The notes under the pieces: generated by a model
Seen by the model: the letters and a program-made list of their open reading frames with translations, nothing else
Database searches by the model: none
Told to the model about the DNA's origin: nothing
In this document: positions 1 through 11,938 of the stretch, piece after piece
Layout: each line of letters begins with the position of its first letter
How positions within the stretch are numbered: the first letter of the stretch is position 1
Source of the DNA: Hyphomicrobium_A sp963728165
Lineage (GTDB): Bacteria > Pseudomonadota > Alphaproteobacteria > Rhizobiales > Hyphomicrobiaceae
DNA length: 64,000 nucleotides
Assembly (NCBI GenBank): GCA_963728165.1
Contig: CAVSIY010000004.1
Location: 186,001-250,000 of the forward strand
Direction of reading: 5' to 3'
Program-made: the position numbers and the translations under genes

Positions 1-586
1 GCCGATCGTCACCTACGTCAACACCTCAGCGGCGGTCAAAGCCGAGTGCGATATCTGCTGCACCTCCTCCAACGCAGTGAAGGTGGTGGAGAGCCTCGGC
101 GTGCCCCGTGTGCTCCTCATTCCCGACGAGTACCTCGCCAAGTACGTGCAGACCAAGACCAAGGTCGAGATCATCGCCTGGAAGGGCCATTGCGAGGTGC
201 ACGAGCGCTTCACGGCCAAGGACATCGCCGAGATCCGCGCGGCCGATCCCGGCACCAAGATCATCGCGCACCCGGAGTGCCCGCCCGAGGTGCTCGACGT
301 GGCGGACTTCACCGGCTCCACCTCGGCCATGATCAATTGGGTCAAGACCAATCACCCGCGCAAGGTGGCGCTCATCACCGAGTGCTCGATGGCCTCCAAC
401 GTGGCGGTCGAGACGCCCGACGTCGAGTTCATCCGGCCCTGCAGCCTCTGCCCGTACATGAAGCGCATCAGCCTGGAGAACATCTACGAGGCGCTGCGCG
501 ACATGCGCTACGAGGTCACCGTCGACGCAACCGTCGCCGAGAAGGCGCGGCGCGCGGTCGAGCGCATGGTCAACCTGACGAACTGA
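1..586 (+). CDS. nadA: Quinolinate synthase NadA (C-terminal part, cut by window start)
   Basis: Condenses iminoaspartate with dihydroxyacetone phosphate to quinolinate, using a 4Fe-4S cluster. The reading frame is open from base 2, so the N-terminus lies outside the window. Three cysteine regions typical of NadA are visible: CDICCTSSNAV near the start, AHPECPPEV in the middle and PCSLCPYMKRISLENI near the C-terminus; one Cys from each is expected to ligate the cluster. The gene ends 43 bases before the ATG of nadB and is followed by nadC, giving the complete de novo NAD branch in pathway order. Identification is firm; only the missing 5' end is uncertain. Confidence 0.96.
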   Translation, partial: PIVTYVNTSAAVKAECDICCTSSNAVKVVESLGVPRVLLIPDEYLAKYVQTKTKVEIIAWKGHCEVHERFTAKDIAEIRAADPGTKIIAHPECPPEVLDVADFTGSTSAMINWVKTNHPRKVALITECSMASNVAVETPDVEFIRPCSLCPYMKRISLENIYEALRDMRYEVTVDATVAEKARRAVERMVNLTN

Positions 587-629
587 GGCGCGCACCACGC
601 GCATCTCGCCCCCCTTGAGCACATCCGCC

Positions 630-2291
630 ATGGCATCGACCGCCGATCGCCGCGCCCCCAGCTTCCAGCCCGCTCCCGAGGATAGGCTCGGCGCCCGCGG
701 CGACGTCGTCATCGTCGGCGCGGGGCTCGCCGGCCTGTTCACGGCCCTGAAGCTCGCGCCCATGCACGTGACGGTGCTCGCTGCCGCGCCGCTCGGGCAA
801 GGCACGTCGAGCGGCTGGGCGCAGGGCGGCATCGCCGCCGCCGTGGGGCCCGACGACAGTCCTGAGCTGCATGCCGCCGATACGATCGCCGCAGGCGCCG
901 GCCTCGTCGACGAGGAGGTGGCCCGCTTCGTCACCGAGGAGGGCCCGGCGCGCATTGCCGACCTTCTCGCCTATGGCGTGCCCTTCGAGCGCGACGCGCA
1001 AGGGCACTTCCTCTTGAGCCGGGAGGCGGCCCATTCGCGCCGCCGCGTCGTGCACGTGTCGGGCGACCGCACCGGGGCGGCGATCATGCAGGCGCTGATC
1101 GCCAAGGTGCGCGCCACGCCGTCGATCCGCGTGCTCGAGGGCTACGAGGCCGACGCGCTCATCACCGCCAACGGCCGGGTTGAGGGCGTGCGTCTCGTGC
1201 GCCCGGCGGCCTTCGGCAACGGCACTTACGAGTTCTTTCCCGCCTGCGCCGTGGTGCTGGCGACCGGCGGCGTCGGCGGTCTCTACGCGGTCACCACCAA
1301 CCCCGCCTATGCCCGTGGCGAATCCATTGCCATGGCGGCACGGGCCGGCGCCGTGATCGGCGACGCGGAATTCGTGCAGTTCCACCCCACCGCCATCGAC
1401 GTCGGCCTCGATCCCGCGCCGCTCGCCACCGAGGCCCTGCGCGGGGAGGGCGCGATCCTGGTCAACCGTCGCGGCGAGCGCTTCATGACGGCCATCGACG
1501 CAAGAGCCGAGCTCAGCCCTCGCGACATCGTCGCGCGCGGGGTCTTCGCCGAGATCGCCGCCGGCCGCGGCGCCTTCCTCGACTGCCGCCAAGCGATCGG
1601 GGCGCACTTCGCCCAAGCCTTCCCCACCGTCTATGCCCACTGCCGCAAGGCCGGGATCGATCCCGCGACCGAGCTCATCCCGGTGGCGCCGGCCGCGCAC
1701 TACCACATGGGCGGCATCGCCACCGACGCGGCGGCCCGCACCAGCGTCCCCGGCCTGTGGGCCATCGGCGAGGTCGCCTCGACCGGGCTGCACGGCGCCA
1801 ACCGGCTCGCCTCCAACTCGCTGCTCGAAGCCGTCGTCTTCGCCGCCCGCGCCGCCGACCACATCGGCAGCCTCGATCGCGATGCGCGCCGCGCACCCAA
1901 AGTCGATCTGACCCGCATCGCCACGGCCGACCGCCCAGCCGACACCGACCGGGCGGCCGCCCTCACCAGACTGCGGCGCACGATGAGCGACCATGTCGGG
2001 GTCGAGCGCACCAGGTCCGGACTTATCCACGCGATCGGCGCGCTGGAGGAGATCGAGCACGGTGCCGGCGGCGACAGCGTGCTTGCCAACATGGCGCTCG
2101 CGGCCCGCTTCATCGCGGCGAGCGCTCTGCAGCGCCAGGAGAGCCGGGGCGCGCATGCGCGCAGCGATTTTCCCGACACAAGCGCGGCGCTGGCAACCCG
2201 CACGTTCCTTTCCCTCGGCGACCTCGATCGCATCGGCGCCGAGACGACGCCCGCACCGGACGCGCCGCTCAAGGCCAGTGGCTGCCGATGA
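630..2291 (+). CDS. nadB: L-aspartate oxidase NadB
   Basis: FAD enzyme that oxidises L-aspartate to iminoaspartate, the substrate of NadA. An N-terminal dinucleotide-binding motif (VVIVGAGLAGLFTA) is followed by SSGWAQGGIAAA, the FAD and substrate loop HPTA, the arginine motif EALRGEGAILVN, and HYHMGGI and ANRLASNSLLEA near the end, all as in the succinate dehydrogenase/fumarate reductase flavoprotein family. The ATG at 630 gives 553 residues; an in-frame TTG at 615 would add five. The stop overlaps the nadC start (ATGA), so translation of the two is probably coupled. Confidence 0.96.
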   Translation: MASTADRRAPSFQPAPEDRLGARGDVVIVGAGLAGLFTALKLAPMHVTVLAAAPLGQGTSSGWAQGGIAAAVGPDDSPELHAADTIAAGAGLVDEEVARFVTEEGPARIADLLAYGVPFERDAQGHFLLSREAAHSRRRVVHVSGDRTGAAIMQALIAKVRATPSIRVLEGYEADALITANGRVEGVRLVRPAAFGNGTYEFFPACAVVLATGGVGGLYAVTTNPAYARGESIAMAARAGAVIGDAEFVQFHPTAIDVGLDPAPLATEALRGEGAILVNRRGERFMTAIDARAELSPRDIVARGVFAEIAAGRGAFLDCRQAIGAHFAQAFPTVYAHCRKAGIDPATELIPVAPAAHYHMGGIATDAAARTSVPGLWAIGEVASTGLHGANRLASNSLLEAVVFAARAADHIGSLDRDARRAPKVDLTRIATADRPADTDRAAALTRLRRTMSDHVGVERTRSGLIHAIGALEEIEHGAGGDSVLANMALAARFIAASALQRQESRGAHARSDFPDTSAALATRTFLSLGDLDRIGAETTPAPDAPLKASGCR

Positions 2292-3157
2292 GCGGGGCCC
2301 AATCCGAGTTGCATCTTCCGCAAGCCCTGGTCGATGAGGCGGTCGCCCGCGCGCTGCGCGAGGATCTGGGTCTTGCCGGCGATATCACGACGGAGGCCAC
2401 CGTGCCGCCGTCGGCCCGAGCCCGCGGCGTCATCGGCGCGCGCAAACCCGGCATCGTCGCCGGGCTGCAGCTCGTCGATACGGCCTTCAAGATGCTCGAT
2501 GCGCACGCCGCCATCGAGGTCGTCGTTGCCGATGGCGGCAATGTCGACGCTGCCGGGACCATCGCACGCGTTGTGGGAAACGCGCGCGCGCTGTTGACCG
2601 CCGAACGCGTCGCCATGAACTTTCTCGGGCACTTAAGCGGGATCGCGACGCTGACGCGCCGCTACGTCGACGAGGTCAAGAGCACGCGCGCCCACATCGT
2701 CGATACGCGCAAGACGACGCCGAGCCTGCGCGCCTTCGAGAAGCTCGCGGTGCGCGCCGGCGGCGGCTTTAACCATCGCTTCGGATTGTTCGACGCCGTC
2801 CTCATCAAGGACAACCACATCGTTGCGGCGGGCGGCGTCGGACCGGCGCTCGAGCGCGCACGCGCACGCGTTGGGCACATGGTGAGGATCGAGGTCGAGG
2901 TCACGACGCTCGCAGAACTCGAGGAGGCGCTCGCGCACGGCCCCGACGCGGTGCTGCTCGACAATATGCCCGTCGACCGGCTCAAGGCGGCGGTGGCAAA
3001 GGTCGCCGGCCGCGCCGTGACCGAGGCCTCCGGCGGCGTCAATCTGGAGACCGTGCGGGACATCGCCCTGACCGGGGTCGATCTCATTTCTGTTGGCGCG
3101 CTGACGCATTCCGCGCCCAATCTCGACGTGGGTTTTGACTTCGAGCCGGCTGATTAA
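2288..3157 (+). CDS. nadC: Nicotinate-nucleotide pyrophosphorylase NadC (quinolinate phosphoribosyltransferase)
   Basis: Converts quinolinate and PRPP to nicotinate mononucleotide, CO2 and pyrophosphate, the last step specific to de novo NAD synthesis. The protein is 289 residues, the normal family length. Visible motifs are ALREDLGLAGDITT at the N-terminus, HIVDTRKTTPSLR and GGGFNHRFGLFDAVLIKDNH in the barrel, IEVEV and DAVLLDNM, and a C-terminal EASGGVN and GVDLISVGALTHS. The start ATG overlaps the nadB stop by four bases, so nadA, nadB and nadC form one operon. Confidence 0.97.
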   Translation: MSGAQSELHLPQALVDEAVARALREDLGLAGDITTEATVPPSARARGVIGARKPGIVAGLQLVDTAFKMLDAHAAIEVVVADGGNVDAAGTIARVVGNARALLTAERVAMNFLGHLSGIATLTRRYVDEVKSTRAHIVDTRKTTPSLRAFEKLAVRAGGGFNHRFGLFDAVLIKDNHIVAAGGVGPALERARARVGHMVRIEVEVTTLAELEEALAHGPDAVLLDNMPVDRLKAAVAKVAGRAVTEASGGVNLETVRDIALTGVDLISVGALTHSAPNLDVGFDFEPAD

Positions 3158-3278
3158 GGATAAGCGCGGCGATCAGGGCGCTTGATTTTGCCACACTTGC
3201 TGCGCATCTGATCGGGGCAGCGCCGGACCGCACCGAGCCGAGGCCGGCAGCGTCGACGTTTCGCAAGGGGACAGCGAC

Positions 3279-3500
3279 ATGGACATCGTGCGCGGCATTG
3301 TCATCTGGGGCCTCGTCGCCCTCGGCGCAGCCGTGATCGCGGGCGTGCTTGCGGGCATCAAGAACCGTGACTACTCGTTCTGGATCGCGTGGTGCTTCGT
3401 CTTGCCGCCGCTGGTGTTCTTCCTGCTGCTTCTGCCGCGCTTCGACGGCCCCCGGCCGCGCAGGCCCCGCCTCGATGAGCACGAGCGCCGCGGCTGGTAA
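3279..3500 (+). CDS. Small two-helix membrane protein, unknown function
   Basis: A 73-residue protein that I do not recognise. It has two hydrophobic stretches, about residues 4-26 (rich in Val, Ala and Gly) and 33-53 (FWIAWCFVLPPLVFFLLLL), separated by a short KNRDYS loop. The tail is basic and proline-rich (RFDGPRPRRPRLDEHERRGW). AAGGGG lies just upstream of the ATG. It follows nadC by 120 bases and converges on ppdK. The hydrophobic pattern and the ribosome site suggest a real gene, perhaps a small inner-membrane protein. Confidence 0.6.
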   Translation: MDIVRGIVIWGLVALGAAVIAGVLAGIKNRDYSFWIAWCFVLPPLVFFLLLLPRFDGPRPRRPRLDEHERRGW

Positions 3501-3542
3501 GGCCGCACGGAACCCCCGCACGTCTCAGCGACCGTCCTTCCG

Positions 3543-6272
<2,730 letters not shown>

Positions 6273-6487
6273 CTTATCTGCTCCAGTCGACTGCATTGGC
6301 CGCCCGCTCGGCGGCCGCATGCTGCTCTCTCCTGCCATACCAGTCCCTTCGCTTGCTCGAAAGGTGCGGCGGGAAACCGCGGGCCCATGGCCCTTATCGC
6401 GGTTGACCTCGCCCGGCACGTCTTTGACGGCGGCGTCGCGTTCCCGCAAGGTTGCCCCGCGGGCGATGCGGCCGGGAGACCAAGTCT

Positions 6488-7897
6488 ATGAGCCAAACCC
6501 TAAACCAAGTGCTGACGACCTTGGACGCGACGAGCGACGCCGCGCTCAAGCGGCTGTTTGCGCTGTTGCGCATCAAGAGCGTCTCGACCGACCCGGACTT
6601 CGCGCCGAGCTGCCATGCCGCGGCCGAATGGTGCGCCAACGAGCTGCGCGACATCGGCCTCGACGCCCACGTGGTGCCGACGACGGGCCACCCGATGGTG
6701 GTCGCGCACGACCGCGCGCAGGTCGCGCCCGGCACCCCGCACGTCCTCTTCTACGGCCACTACGACGTGCAGCCGCCCGACCCTTTGAGCTTGTGGACCT
6801 CAGACCCCTTCGATCCGCGCATCGAAAGCGACCCCGTCAACGGCGAGATCATCGTCGCGCGCGGTGCCGAGGACAACAAAGGCCAGCTCATGACCATTTT
6901 TTCGGCACTGCGCGCCTGGAAGGCCGTTGCAGGCGAGCTGCCGCTGGCGGTGTCGGTGCTCGTGGAGGGCGAGGAGGAGTGCGGCTCGCCGTCGCTGCCG
7001 GCATTCCTCGCCCAGCACGGAAACGAGCTCAAGGCCGACATGGTGCTCGTGTGCGACACGGGCCAGTGGGACAAGGACACGCCCGCCATCACCACCATGC
7101 TGCGCGGGCTCGCCGCCATCGAGGTCACGCTGACGGGGCCGACGCGCGATCTGCATTCCGGCATCTACGGTGGCCCCGCCCTCAACCCGATCCGCACGCT
7201 CGTCGACGTGCTCGCGGCCATGCACGACGATAAAGGGCGCGTCACCATTCCAGGTTTCTACGACGGCGTAGCCGAGCCCACCGCGGAGCAGCTGGCGCAA
7301 TGGCGCACGCTCGGCTTCTCAGGCGCCGACTTCCTAGCGGGCGTCGGGCTCAAGCAGGCCGCGGGCGAGGCCGGCCGCACGGTCCTGGAGCAGCTATGGT
7401 CGCGCCCGACCCTGGAGTTCAACGGCATCACCGGCGGCTACCAGGGCGTCGGCACCAAGACGGTGATCCCGTCACAGGCCTCCGCCAAGATCACCTGCCG
7501 GCTGGTCGCAGGCCAGAACCCGGACAAGATCATGGAGAACGTGCAGGCCTTCGTGCGCGCGCGGCTTGCCTCCGATTGCAAGGCCGATTTCAGGGTCGGC
7601 CAAGGCAGCACCGCCATCTCCTTTGCCACAACGACGGCACCGATGCGCGCGGCGGCGGCGGCGCTCGAGGAGGAATGGGGGCGCCCGACGGTGATGATGG
7701 GCTGCGGCGCCTCCATCCCCATCGTGACGTCGTTCAAGGACGTGCTCGGCGCCGACAGCCTGCTCGTCGGCTTCGGTCTCGACGACGACCGCATCCACAG
7801 CCCCAACGAGAAGTACAATGTGTCGAGCTTCAAGAAGGGCGCGCGCAGCTGGGCCCGCATCCTGGAGCGGCTGTCGGAGACTGGCAGCGCAGGCTGA
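6488..7897 (+). CDS. M20-family metallopeptidase (dipeptidase-like)
   Basis: A 469-residue cytoplasmic zinc peptidase of the M20 (ArgE/DapE/CPG2/carnosinase) family. The dinuclear zinc ligands are visible in order: FYGHYDVQP (His, Asp), GAEDNKGQ (Asp), EGEEECGS (catalytic and metal Glu), and a late FGLDDDRIHSPNEK (His). The dimerisation domain carries DLHSGIYGG. This pattern and length match the M20 dipeptidases (carnosinase-like) better than ArgE or DapE, so I infer cleavage of small peptides; the natural substrate cannot be read. It is divergent from ppdK and convergent with the metzincin gene six bases downstream. Confidence 0.9.
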   Translation: MSQTLNQVLTTLDATSDAALKRLFALLRIKSVSTDPDFAPSCHAAAEWCANELRDIGLDAHVVPTTGHPMVVAHDRAQVAPGTPHVLFYGHYDVQPPDPLSLWTSDPFDPRIESDPVNGEIIVARGAEDNKGQLMTIFSALRAWKAVAGELPLAVSVLVEGEEECGSPSLPAFLAQHGNELKADMVLVCDTGQWDKDTPAITTMLRGLAAIEVTLTGPTRDLHSGIYGGPALNPIRTLVDVLAAMHDDKGRVTIPGFYDGVAEPTAEQLAQWRTLGFSGADFLAGVGLKQAAGEAGRTVLEQLWSRPTLEFNGITGGYQGVGTKTVIPSQASAKITCRLVAGQNPDKIMENVQAFVRARLASDCKADFRVGQGSTAISFATTTAPMRAAAAALEEEWGRPTVMMGCGASIPIVTSFKDVLGADSLLVGFGLDDDRIHSPNEKYNVSSFKKGARSWARILERLSETGSAG

Positions 7898-7903
7898 GCA
7901 AAT

Positions 7904-9490
7904 TCAGCGCGCGGACGCGCTGGTGGGCTCGGGCTTGAAGCCGGCGACGCGCGCGGCCTCCTCGCGGATGACCTTGGCGTTGTCGGTCTCGGCATCGCCC
8001 GCAGGCGTGCCGTCGACCTTGACCTCGGGGCCGGACCACACAGGCCGGCGCGGGCAACCGGCGCAGCTTTCCTTGTAGCTCATCATCGTGCGCCACTTCT
8101 TGCCGTCGACGAAGCCATGGCCGTAGGGGTAGGGGCGCGGGGTATCGTCGATCGCCAGGTCGTGGCGGGCACCGATCAGGTGGCCGAGCTCGTGCACGAG
8201 CGAGTACATGGTGGCGGCGCACTCGTGATCGACCACCGAGAAGGCGTCGGCAGCGTCCGCGCCGACGCGGATCGACAGCCCGCATCCCATCGGATCATCG
8301 ACGACGAGCATAGCGACGTCGGCGCCGTACTTGTCGCGCAGGTCATGGATCTCGTCCATGTACCCGTCGCCCTTGTTGCGGAAGCGATAGACGTGGTCGA
8401 AGTGGCTGCCCTTCTCGACATAGTCGGTCTCATAGGCGTGCACGAGCTTGACGCGCACATTGTCGATCCCGCTGTCCTTGAACGACTGATTGGCCTCGGC
8501 AAGGGCGACGTCGATCAGGTCCTTCTTGATATCGTCGTAGTGGCTCGCCGCCTTCTTGGTGTAGGCGACGATGAGGTTGATGGTGGCATCCTTGGGTGCA
8601 CCGGCGTGCTTCTCGCGCACTAGGGGCGGCAAGCTGCCGTGACGCTCGCCGCCGGGCACCATCATGGCGGCCTCGCCCTGATGCACCAGGGGATCGGTGT
8701 GCATGTTCATCTTCTTCATCATCGTCGGGCTTGCCGGCCCGTGGTCGGGGGGCAGCTTGTCGGGCGCCAGCTCCAGCATGCCGTGCATGCCGCCGCCGAG
8801 TGTCTTGATGACATACATGCGGCCAGCGTGACTGACGGTGCCGGCCACCCGGCCGTCAGGCCACCACAACAGCGTGACCGGCTCGCCGCTGCCGTCGATG
8901 GTCCCGCGCCAGATGTAGCCGTCCTCGGTCTTGGTGATGCCGGTGCGGTGCGCCGTCACCGTGACGTTGTGGTTGAGAGGGATGACGAGCGACGGGGGCG
9001 CCCCTTGATCCGGCGCATTCATGCCCTTGGTCAGCATGTACTCCATCACGGCGGGCTTGGGCAGGTGCATCATGGTCATGCCCATGGCCGCTTTCGAGTC
9101 CATGGACTTGTGCATCATCTCTGTTTGCTTGGCCGACATCTTGGTGTCGGCGGGCATCGGTTCGACCGTGCGGTTTGCGGGCTCATCGAGCCGTGTCACG
9201 TCGACACCGCGCTGCTGCGCGGCCTTGAGCAGCGCGTCGAGGCGCGCTTTGGGCACCGACCACATCTGCGAATGCGTCATGCCGAGGTCTTGGGCGCCGG
9301 TGGCGCCGGCGACGTCGCTCAGCTCTTTGTATTGGGGGCTGCCCTTCTCGGGCAGATTGGAGAGTATGACGCCGGTCTCATCCGCTCCGGTATCGGCCGC
9401 TGCCTGCCAGCCGAAAGCCACGACTGCAACTCCGCCCGCCAGGGCAATGAGGGCGATCCGTGCGGCCTTGAGGTCCCAGTTCATGTGCAT
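7904..9490 (-). CDS. Secreted metzincin zinc metalloprotease with Met/His-rich prodomain
   Basis: A 528-residue exported protein. A signal peptide occupies about residues 8-32 (ARIALIALAGGVAVVAFGWQAAA). The C-terminal catalytic domain has the extended zinc motif HELGHLIGARHD (His433, Glu434, His437, His443, Asp444) and a Met-turn, WRTMMSY, 25 residues later, which define a metzincin. The stretch PYGHGFVDGKKWRTMMSY resembles the peptidyl-Asp metallopeptidase (M72) and reprolysin-like groups. The long N-terminal part is probably an inhibitory propeptide; residues 112-157 contain 12 methionines in 46 residues, and a second Met/His-rich stretch follows. Translation may start at Met1 or Met3. Target proteins are unknown. 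Confidence 0.85.
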   Translation of the reverse strand: MHMNWDLKAARIALIALAGGVAVVAFGWQAAADTGADETGVILSNLPEKGSPQYKELSDVAGATGAQDLGMTHSQMWSVPKARLDALLKAAQQRGVDVTRLDEPANRTVEPMPADTKMSAKQTEMMHKSMDSKAAMGMTMMHLPKPAVMEYMLTKGMNAPDQGAPPSLVIPLNHNVTVTAHRTGITKTEDGYIWRGTIDGSGEPVTLLWWPDGRVAGTVSHAGRMYVIKTLGGGMHGMLELAPDKLPPDHGPASPTMMKKMNMHTDPLVHQGEAAMMVPGGERHGSLPPLVREKHAGAPKDATINLIVAYTKKAASHYDDIKKDLIDVALAEANQSFKDSGIDNVRVKLVHAYETDYVEKGSHFDHVYRFRNKGDGYMDEIHDLRDKYGADVAMLVVDDPMGCGLSIRVGADAADAFSVVDHECAATMYSLVHELGHLIGARHDLAIDDTPRPYPYGHGFVDGKKWRTMMSYKESCAGCPRRPVWSGPEVKVDGTPAGDAETDNAKVIREEAARVAGFKPEPTSASAR

Positions 9491-9536
9491 GGGAAGCTCC
9501 GTCGGAACGCTTTAGGTAGCTCTAGAAGCTTGAGAG

Positions 9537-9562
9537 CCCCCCGGGCATTTGCTCGGGGGGCC
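9537..9562 (-). terminator. GC hairpin, probable terminator of the 89-residue secreted protein gene
   Basis: GCCCCCC (9537-9543) and GGGGGGC (9556-9562) form a 7-bp stem in the 94-base gap between the secreted-protein stop and the start of the metzincin gene. There is no clear T-run, so it may instead be a stem-loop stabilising the upstream mRNA end. Confidence 0.5.
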
Positions 9563-9584
9563 TCGCGTGGGCAAGGGATGGAGG

Positions 9585-9854
9585 TCAGCCCTTCGACGTC
9601 TTCGCCTTCATGTCGGCGAGGATCTGGTCCCAAACGCCGTGCGGCGAGAAGTCGTCGCCGGCGGTGCAGGAGTTGTAGGCGTCGAGCGACTTGCGCACGG
9701 CGTCGGCCAACTCATAGCCGCTCATCTTGTCGACGTAGGTCGACATCTTGCCGAGGAAGTCCTTGTACCCGGCATCGCAGTTGGACTTGGCGAGGGCCGG
9801 CGTCACGCCGAATGCGAGGGCGGCGGCGAGCGCGGCGATGGCGATCTTCTTCAT
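9585..9854 (-). CDS. Small secreted protein, unknown function (89 aa)
   Basis: An 89-residue protein with a clear signal peptide, MKKIAIAALAAALAFGVTPALA, probably cleaved after ALA near residue 22. The mature part of about 67 residues has two cysteines (SNCDAG near the new N-terminus and YNSCTAG near the middle), which could pair in the periplasm. I do not recognise a family. The start at 9854 is set by AAAGGAG eight bases upstream and by the signal peptide; the frame stays open further 5'. A LysR-type operator (9955-9995) lies about 100 bases upstream, which ties the gene to the redox regulon around 18 kb. Confidence 0.75.
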   Translation of the reverse strand: MKKIAIAALAAALAFGVTPALAKSNCDAGYKDFLGKMSTYVDKMSGYELADAVRKSLDAYNSCTAGDDFSPHGVWDQILADMKAKTSKG

Positions 9855-9954
9855 TTCTGAGTCTCCTTTGTTGACAGGGTTGGGCGCATCTTCCGTCGAT
9901 CGAGCGACGTCGTCTGCGTGCGTTGGGAAACCTATCGATGCGCCGGCCCGACCT

Positions 9955-9995
9955 GAAATATCGATTGGGTCGGATTTCGATAGCCGCAAGCTATC
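9955..9995 (-). promoter_or_regulatory. Candidate LysR/OxyR-like operator A
   Basis: Contains ATAG-CCGCAAG-CTAT (9980-9994), an exact ATAG-N7-CTAT dyad that also fits the T-N11-A LysR box. Sixteen bases nearer the gene lies GATATTTC (on the minus strand). The same two elements recur at identical spacing at 12018, 17984, 20603 and 21432. If the dyad is the recognition site near -65, the GATATTTC box falls near -35, as in typical LysR-activated promoters. Confidence 0.7.
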
Positions 9996-10134
9996 GGGCG
10001 AACAGGGCCATGCCTGAGGATGGTTTTTCTCGAACAAAGCCCAGAACAGCCGACGAAGACGAAGCTCCGAACACGGGGCCAACATCACAGCGCCGGGCTT
10101 TAGCAAACCGGGAAGAGCGAGCCGCCAATTTTAT

Positions 10135-11352
10135 TTAATGGCGTGCTACAGAGCCGTGCTCGGGGGCGAGCCGCACAACGAGCAGCGCGGCAATTAACAA
10201 CGAAACTCCGATCCCCGCCACGCACGCCGCCCAGCCGAAACGGTCGAATACGACGCCCAGCACCGCGCTGCCGACGAGACCACCCATGAAATACGACGCG
10301 AGATAGATGCCGCTGGCCGAGCCGCGGTCGGTTGTAGCAGCACGGCTGACGAAGCCCGTTGCGGCCGCTTGCGCAAAGAAGGTTCCGACGCCGACCAGCA
10401 CCATGCCCAAAAGAACGGCGGAAAGGCTCGGGAGCACCAGCAGCGGCAGGCCAACGCCGGCGACGGCGAGCGAGGCCCAGATGGTCGCTTGCGTACCGAA
10501 CCGCTGCACCGCCTTGCCGGCGAGCGGGGTCGTGATGATGGACGGCAGGAACACGAGATAGATGAAGCCGATCCCCATCATGCCGACGAGGAGCGGCGGC
10601 TGCATGAGCACGAAGTTGACGTAGGTGAAGGTGCCGATGAAGGCGAAGAGGATGCAGAAGCCGATGCCGAAATCGGCGCGCAGCTGCGGGTTGCGCAAAT
10701 GCTGGCGCCAGGCGGCCATCGGCGCGGCCTGCCCGCCCTCCGACGTCATGCGCGGCACCTTGTCGACGGTGAAGTAGACCAGCGCCGCGCCCACGAGGTT
10801 CAGAAGCGCGAAGACGTGGAAGTTCGCCGCCAGGCCGGCGGCATTCACCACCTCCGCCGCGATGAAGCGGCCGACGAGGTTGCTCGCCACGTTGCCGGTG
10901 ATGTAGGCGGCAAAGGCGCCGGCGGCATCCGCCTCGCTGCAGCGCTCGCCCAGGTAGGCGAGCGTGAGGCTGAAGGCGGTGGCCATGAACAAGCCCTGGA
11001 TGATGCGCAGCGTGGCGAAGACACCAAGACTGGGCGCGACCGAGAGCAGGCTGGTGGGGATGGCGAGCAGGCACAAGCTCAAGAGGATGCCCCAGCGCCG
11101 CTCGATGCGGTGGCCCACGAAGGCCATGGCGAGGCCGGCGACCGCCATGCCGAAGGTGCTGGCGTTGACGGCAAGACCCATGGCGGCCGGCGACACGCCG
11201 TAGTGCTTGGTCAGCGACGGGAGGATCGCCTGCGTCGCGAAGAGATCGACGAGGGTGAAGAAGGCCGTCAACGCGATGACGAGCGAGCGTCCGAAGGCGC
11301 CGGCAAGCGAGCGCTGCATCAGCGTGGCCGCGGTCGTGCTCGCGTCAGTCAT
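10135..11352 (-). CDS. MFS transporter (drug/metabolite efflux type)
   Basis: A 405-residue protein with about twelve hydrophobic helices in two halves, the normal build of a major facilitator. The loop after helix 2 reads GHRIERRWG, a variant of the MFS motif A, and LRIIQGLFMATAFSLTLAYLGE lies in helices 4-5. It resembles the YnfM/arabinose-efflux branch, so proton-driven export of a small molecule is the likely role; the substrate cannot be read. It lies alone between the small secreted protein and the cupin gene and lacks its own copy of the local LysR-type operator. Confidence 0.85.
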   Translation of the reverse strand: MTDASTTAATLMQRSLAGAFGRSLVIALTAFFTLVDLFATQAILPSLTKHYGVSPAAMGLAVNASTFGMAVAGLAMAFVGHRIERRWGILLSLCLLAIPTSLLSVAPSLGVFATLRIIQGLFMATAFSLTLAYLGERCSEADAAGAFAAYITGNVASNLVGRFIAAEVVNAAGLAANFHVFALLNLVGAALVYFTVDKVPRMTSEGGQAAPMAAWRQHLRNPQLRADFGIGFCILFAFIGTFTYVNFVLMQPPLLVGMMGIGFIYLVFLPSIITTPLAGKAVQRFGTQATIWASLAVAGVGLPLLVLPSLSAVLLGMVLVGVGTFFAQAAATGFVSRAATTDRGSASGIYLASYFMGGLVGSAVLGVVFDRFGWAACVAGIGVSLLIAALLVVRLAPEHGSVARH

Positions 11353-11443
11353 CGCCCTGCCCTTCCCTTACTCCACTGCGGTTGCGAGCGGGCGCCTGCC
11401 CTCTGACGACAGGACGCCACGCTTCTCCCCGCTGCGGTCACTC

Positions 11444-11938
11444 TTACATGCCGCCGTCGTCAGGGTTCTTGGCAAGGTCCGCCGCGACCAGCACAGCCGG
11501 CTCCTTGGAGGAATTCTTCCACCAGTGCGACAGGGCGCCCTGCTCCACCGACAGGTCGCCGGCCTTGTGCTCGATCGGCACTTTGCAGTGGCTGGAGTAC
11601 TCGGTGATGTTGCCGGAAATAACGTAGATCAGCGCCGGGCGATCGCCGTGGTTGTGCCAGGGCACCTCTCCGCCCGGCTCAATCACGAGGCGGCGAAAGC
11701 GGAACAGGCGTCCGGGCACTTTGACCTGCTCTTTGGACAGGTCGATCTGACCCAACAGCTCGTCGGTACCGTCCTTGGTACCCCTGGAGCCGTCTTTCTG
11801 CCCGTCGGTGGTGGTGACCTGGTCGTCGGGGCAGGCGGCGTTGGCCGCGGTGGCGCCGAGCAGGAACAGACCGGTCAGCGCGCCGGCGACGGTGAGCGCC
11901 ATCCAAAAGGCGCCGGGATGAGAGCGGGCTTTGAGCAT
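11444..11938 (-). CDS. Exported cupin-domain protein
   Basis: A 164-residue protein with an N-terminal hydrophobic segment (about residues 12-34, ending ATAANAA) that is a signal peptide or anchor. A single cupin domain follows: motif 1 is GGEVPWHNHGDRPALIYVISG, with two metal-binding histidines but without the usual Glu four residues on; motif 2 is AGDLSVEQGALSHWWKN with the conserved His. One or two cysteines flank the barrel. The start at 11938 has GGAG nine bases upstream; the frame is open to 12124, but operator B lies inside that stretch. Probably a periplasmic metal-binding or sensing protein; the reaction is unknown. Confidence 0.8.
   Translation of the reverse strand: MLKARSHPGAFWMALTVAGALTGLFLLGATAANAACPDDQVTTTDGQKDGSRGTKDGTDELLGQIDLSKEQVKVPGRLFRFRRLVIEPGGEVPWHNHGDRPALIYVISGNITEYSSHCKVPIEHKAGDLSVEQGALSHWWKNSSKEPAVLVAADLAKNPDDGGM

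Noticed and set aside
11353..11443. Possible small gene between the cupin and the MFS transporter
   Set aside because: Only 91 bases with no ribosome site or protein-like frame.
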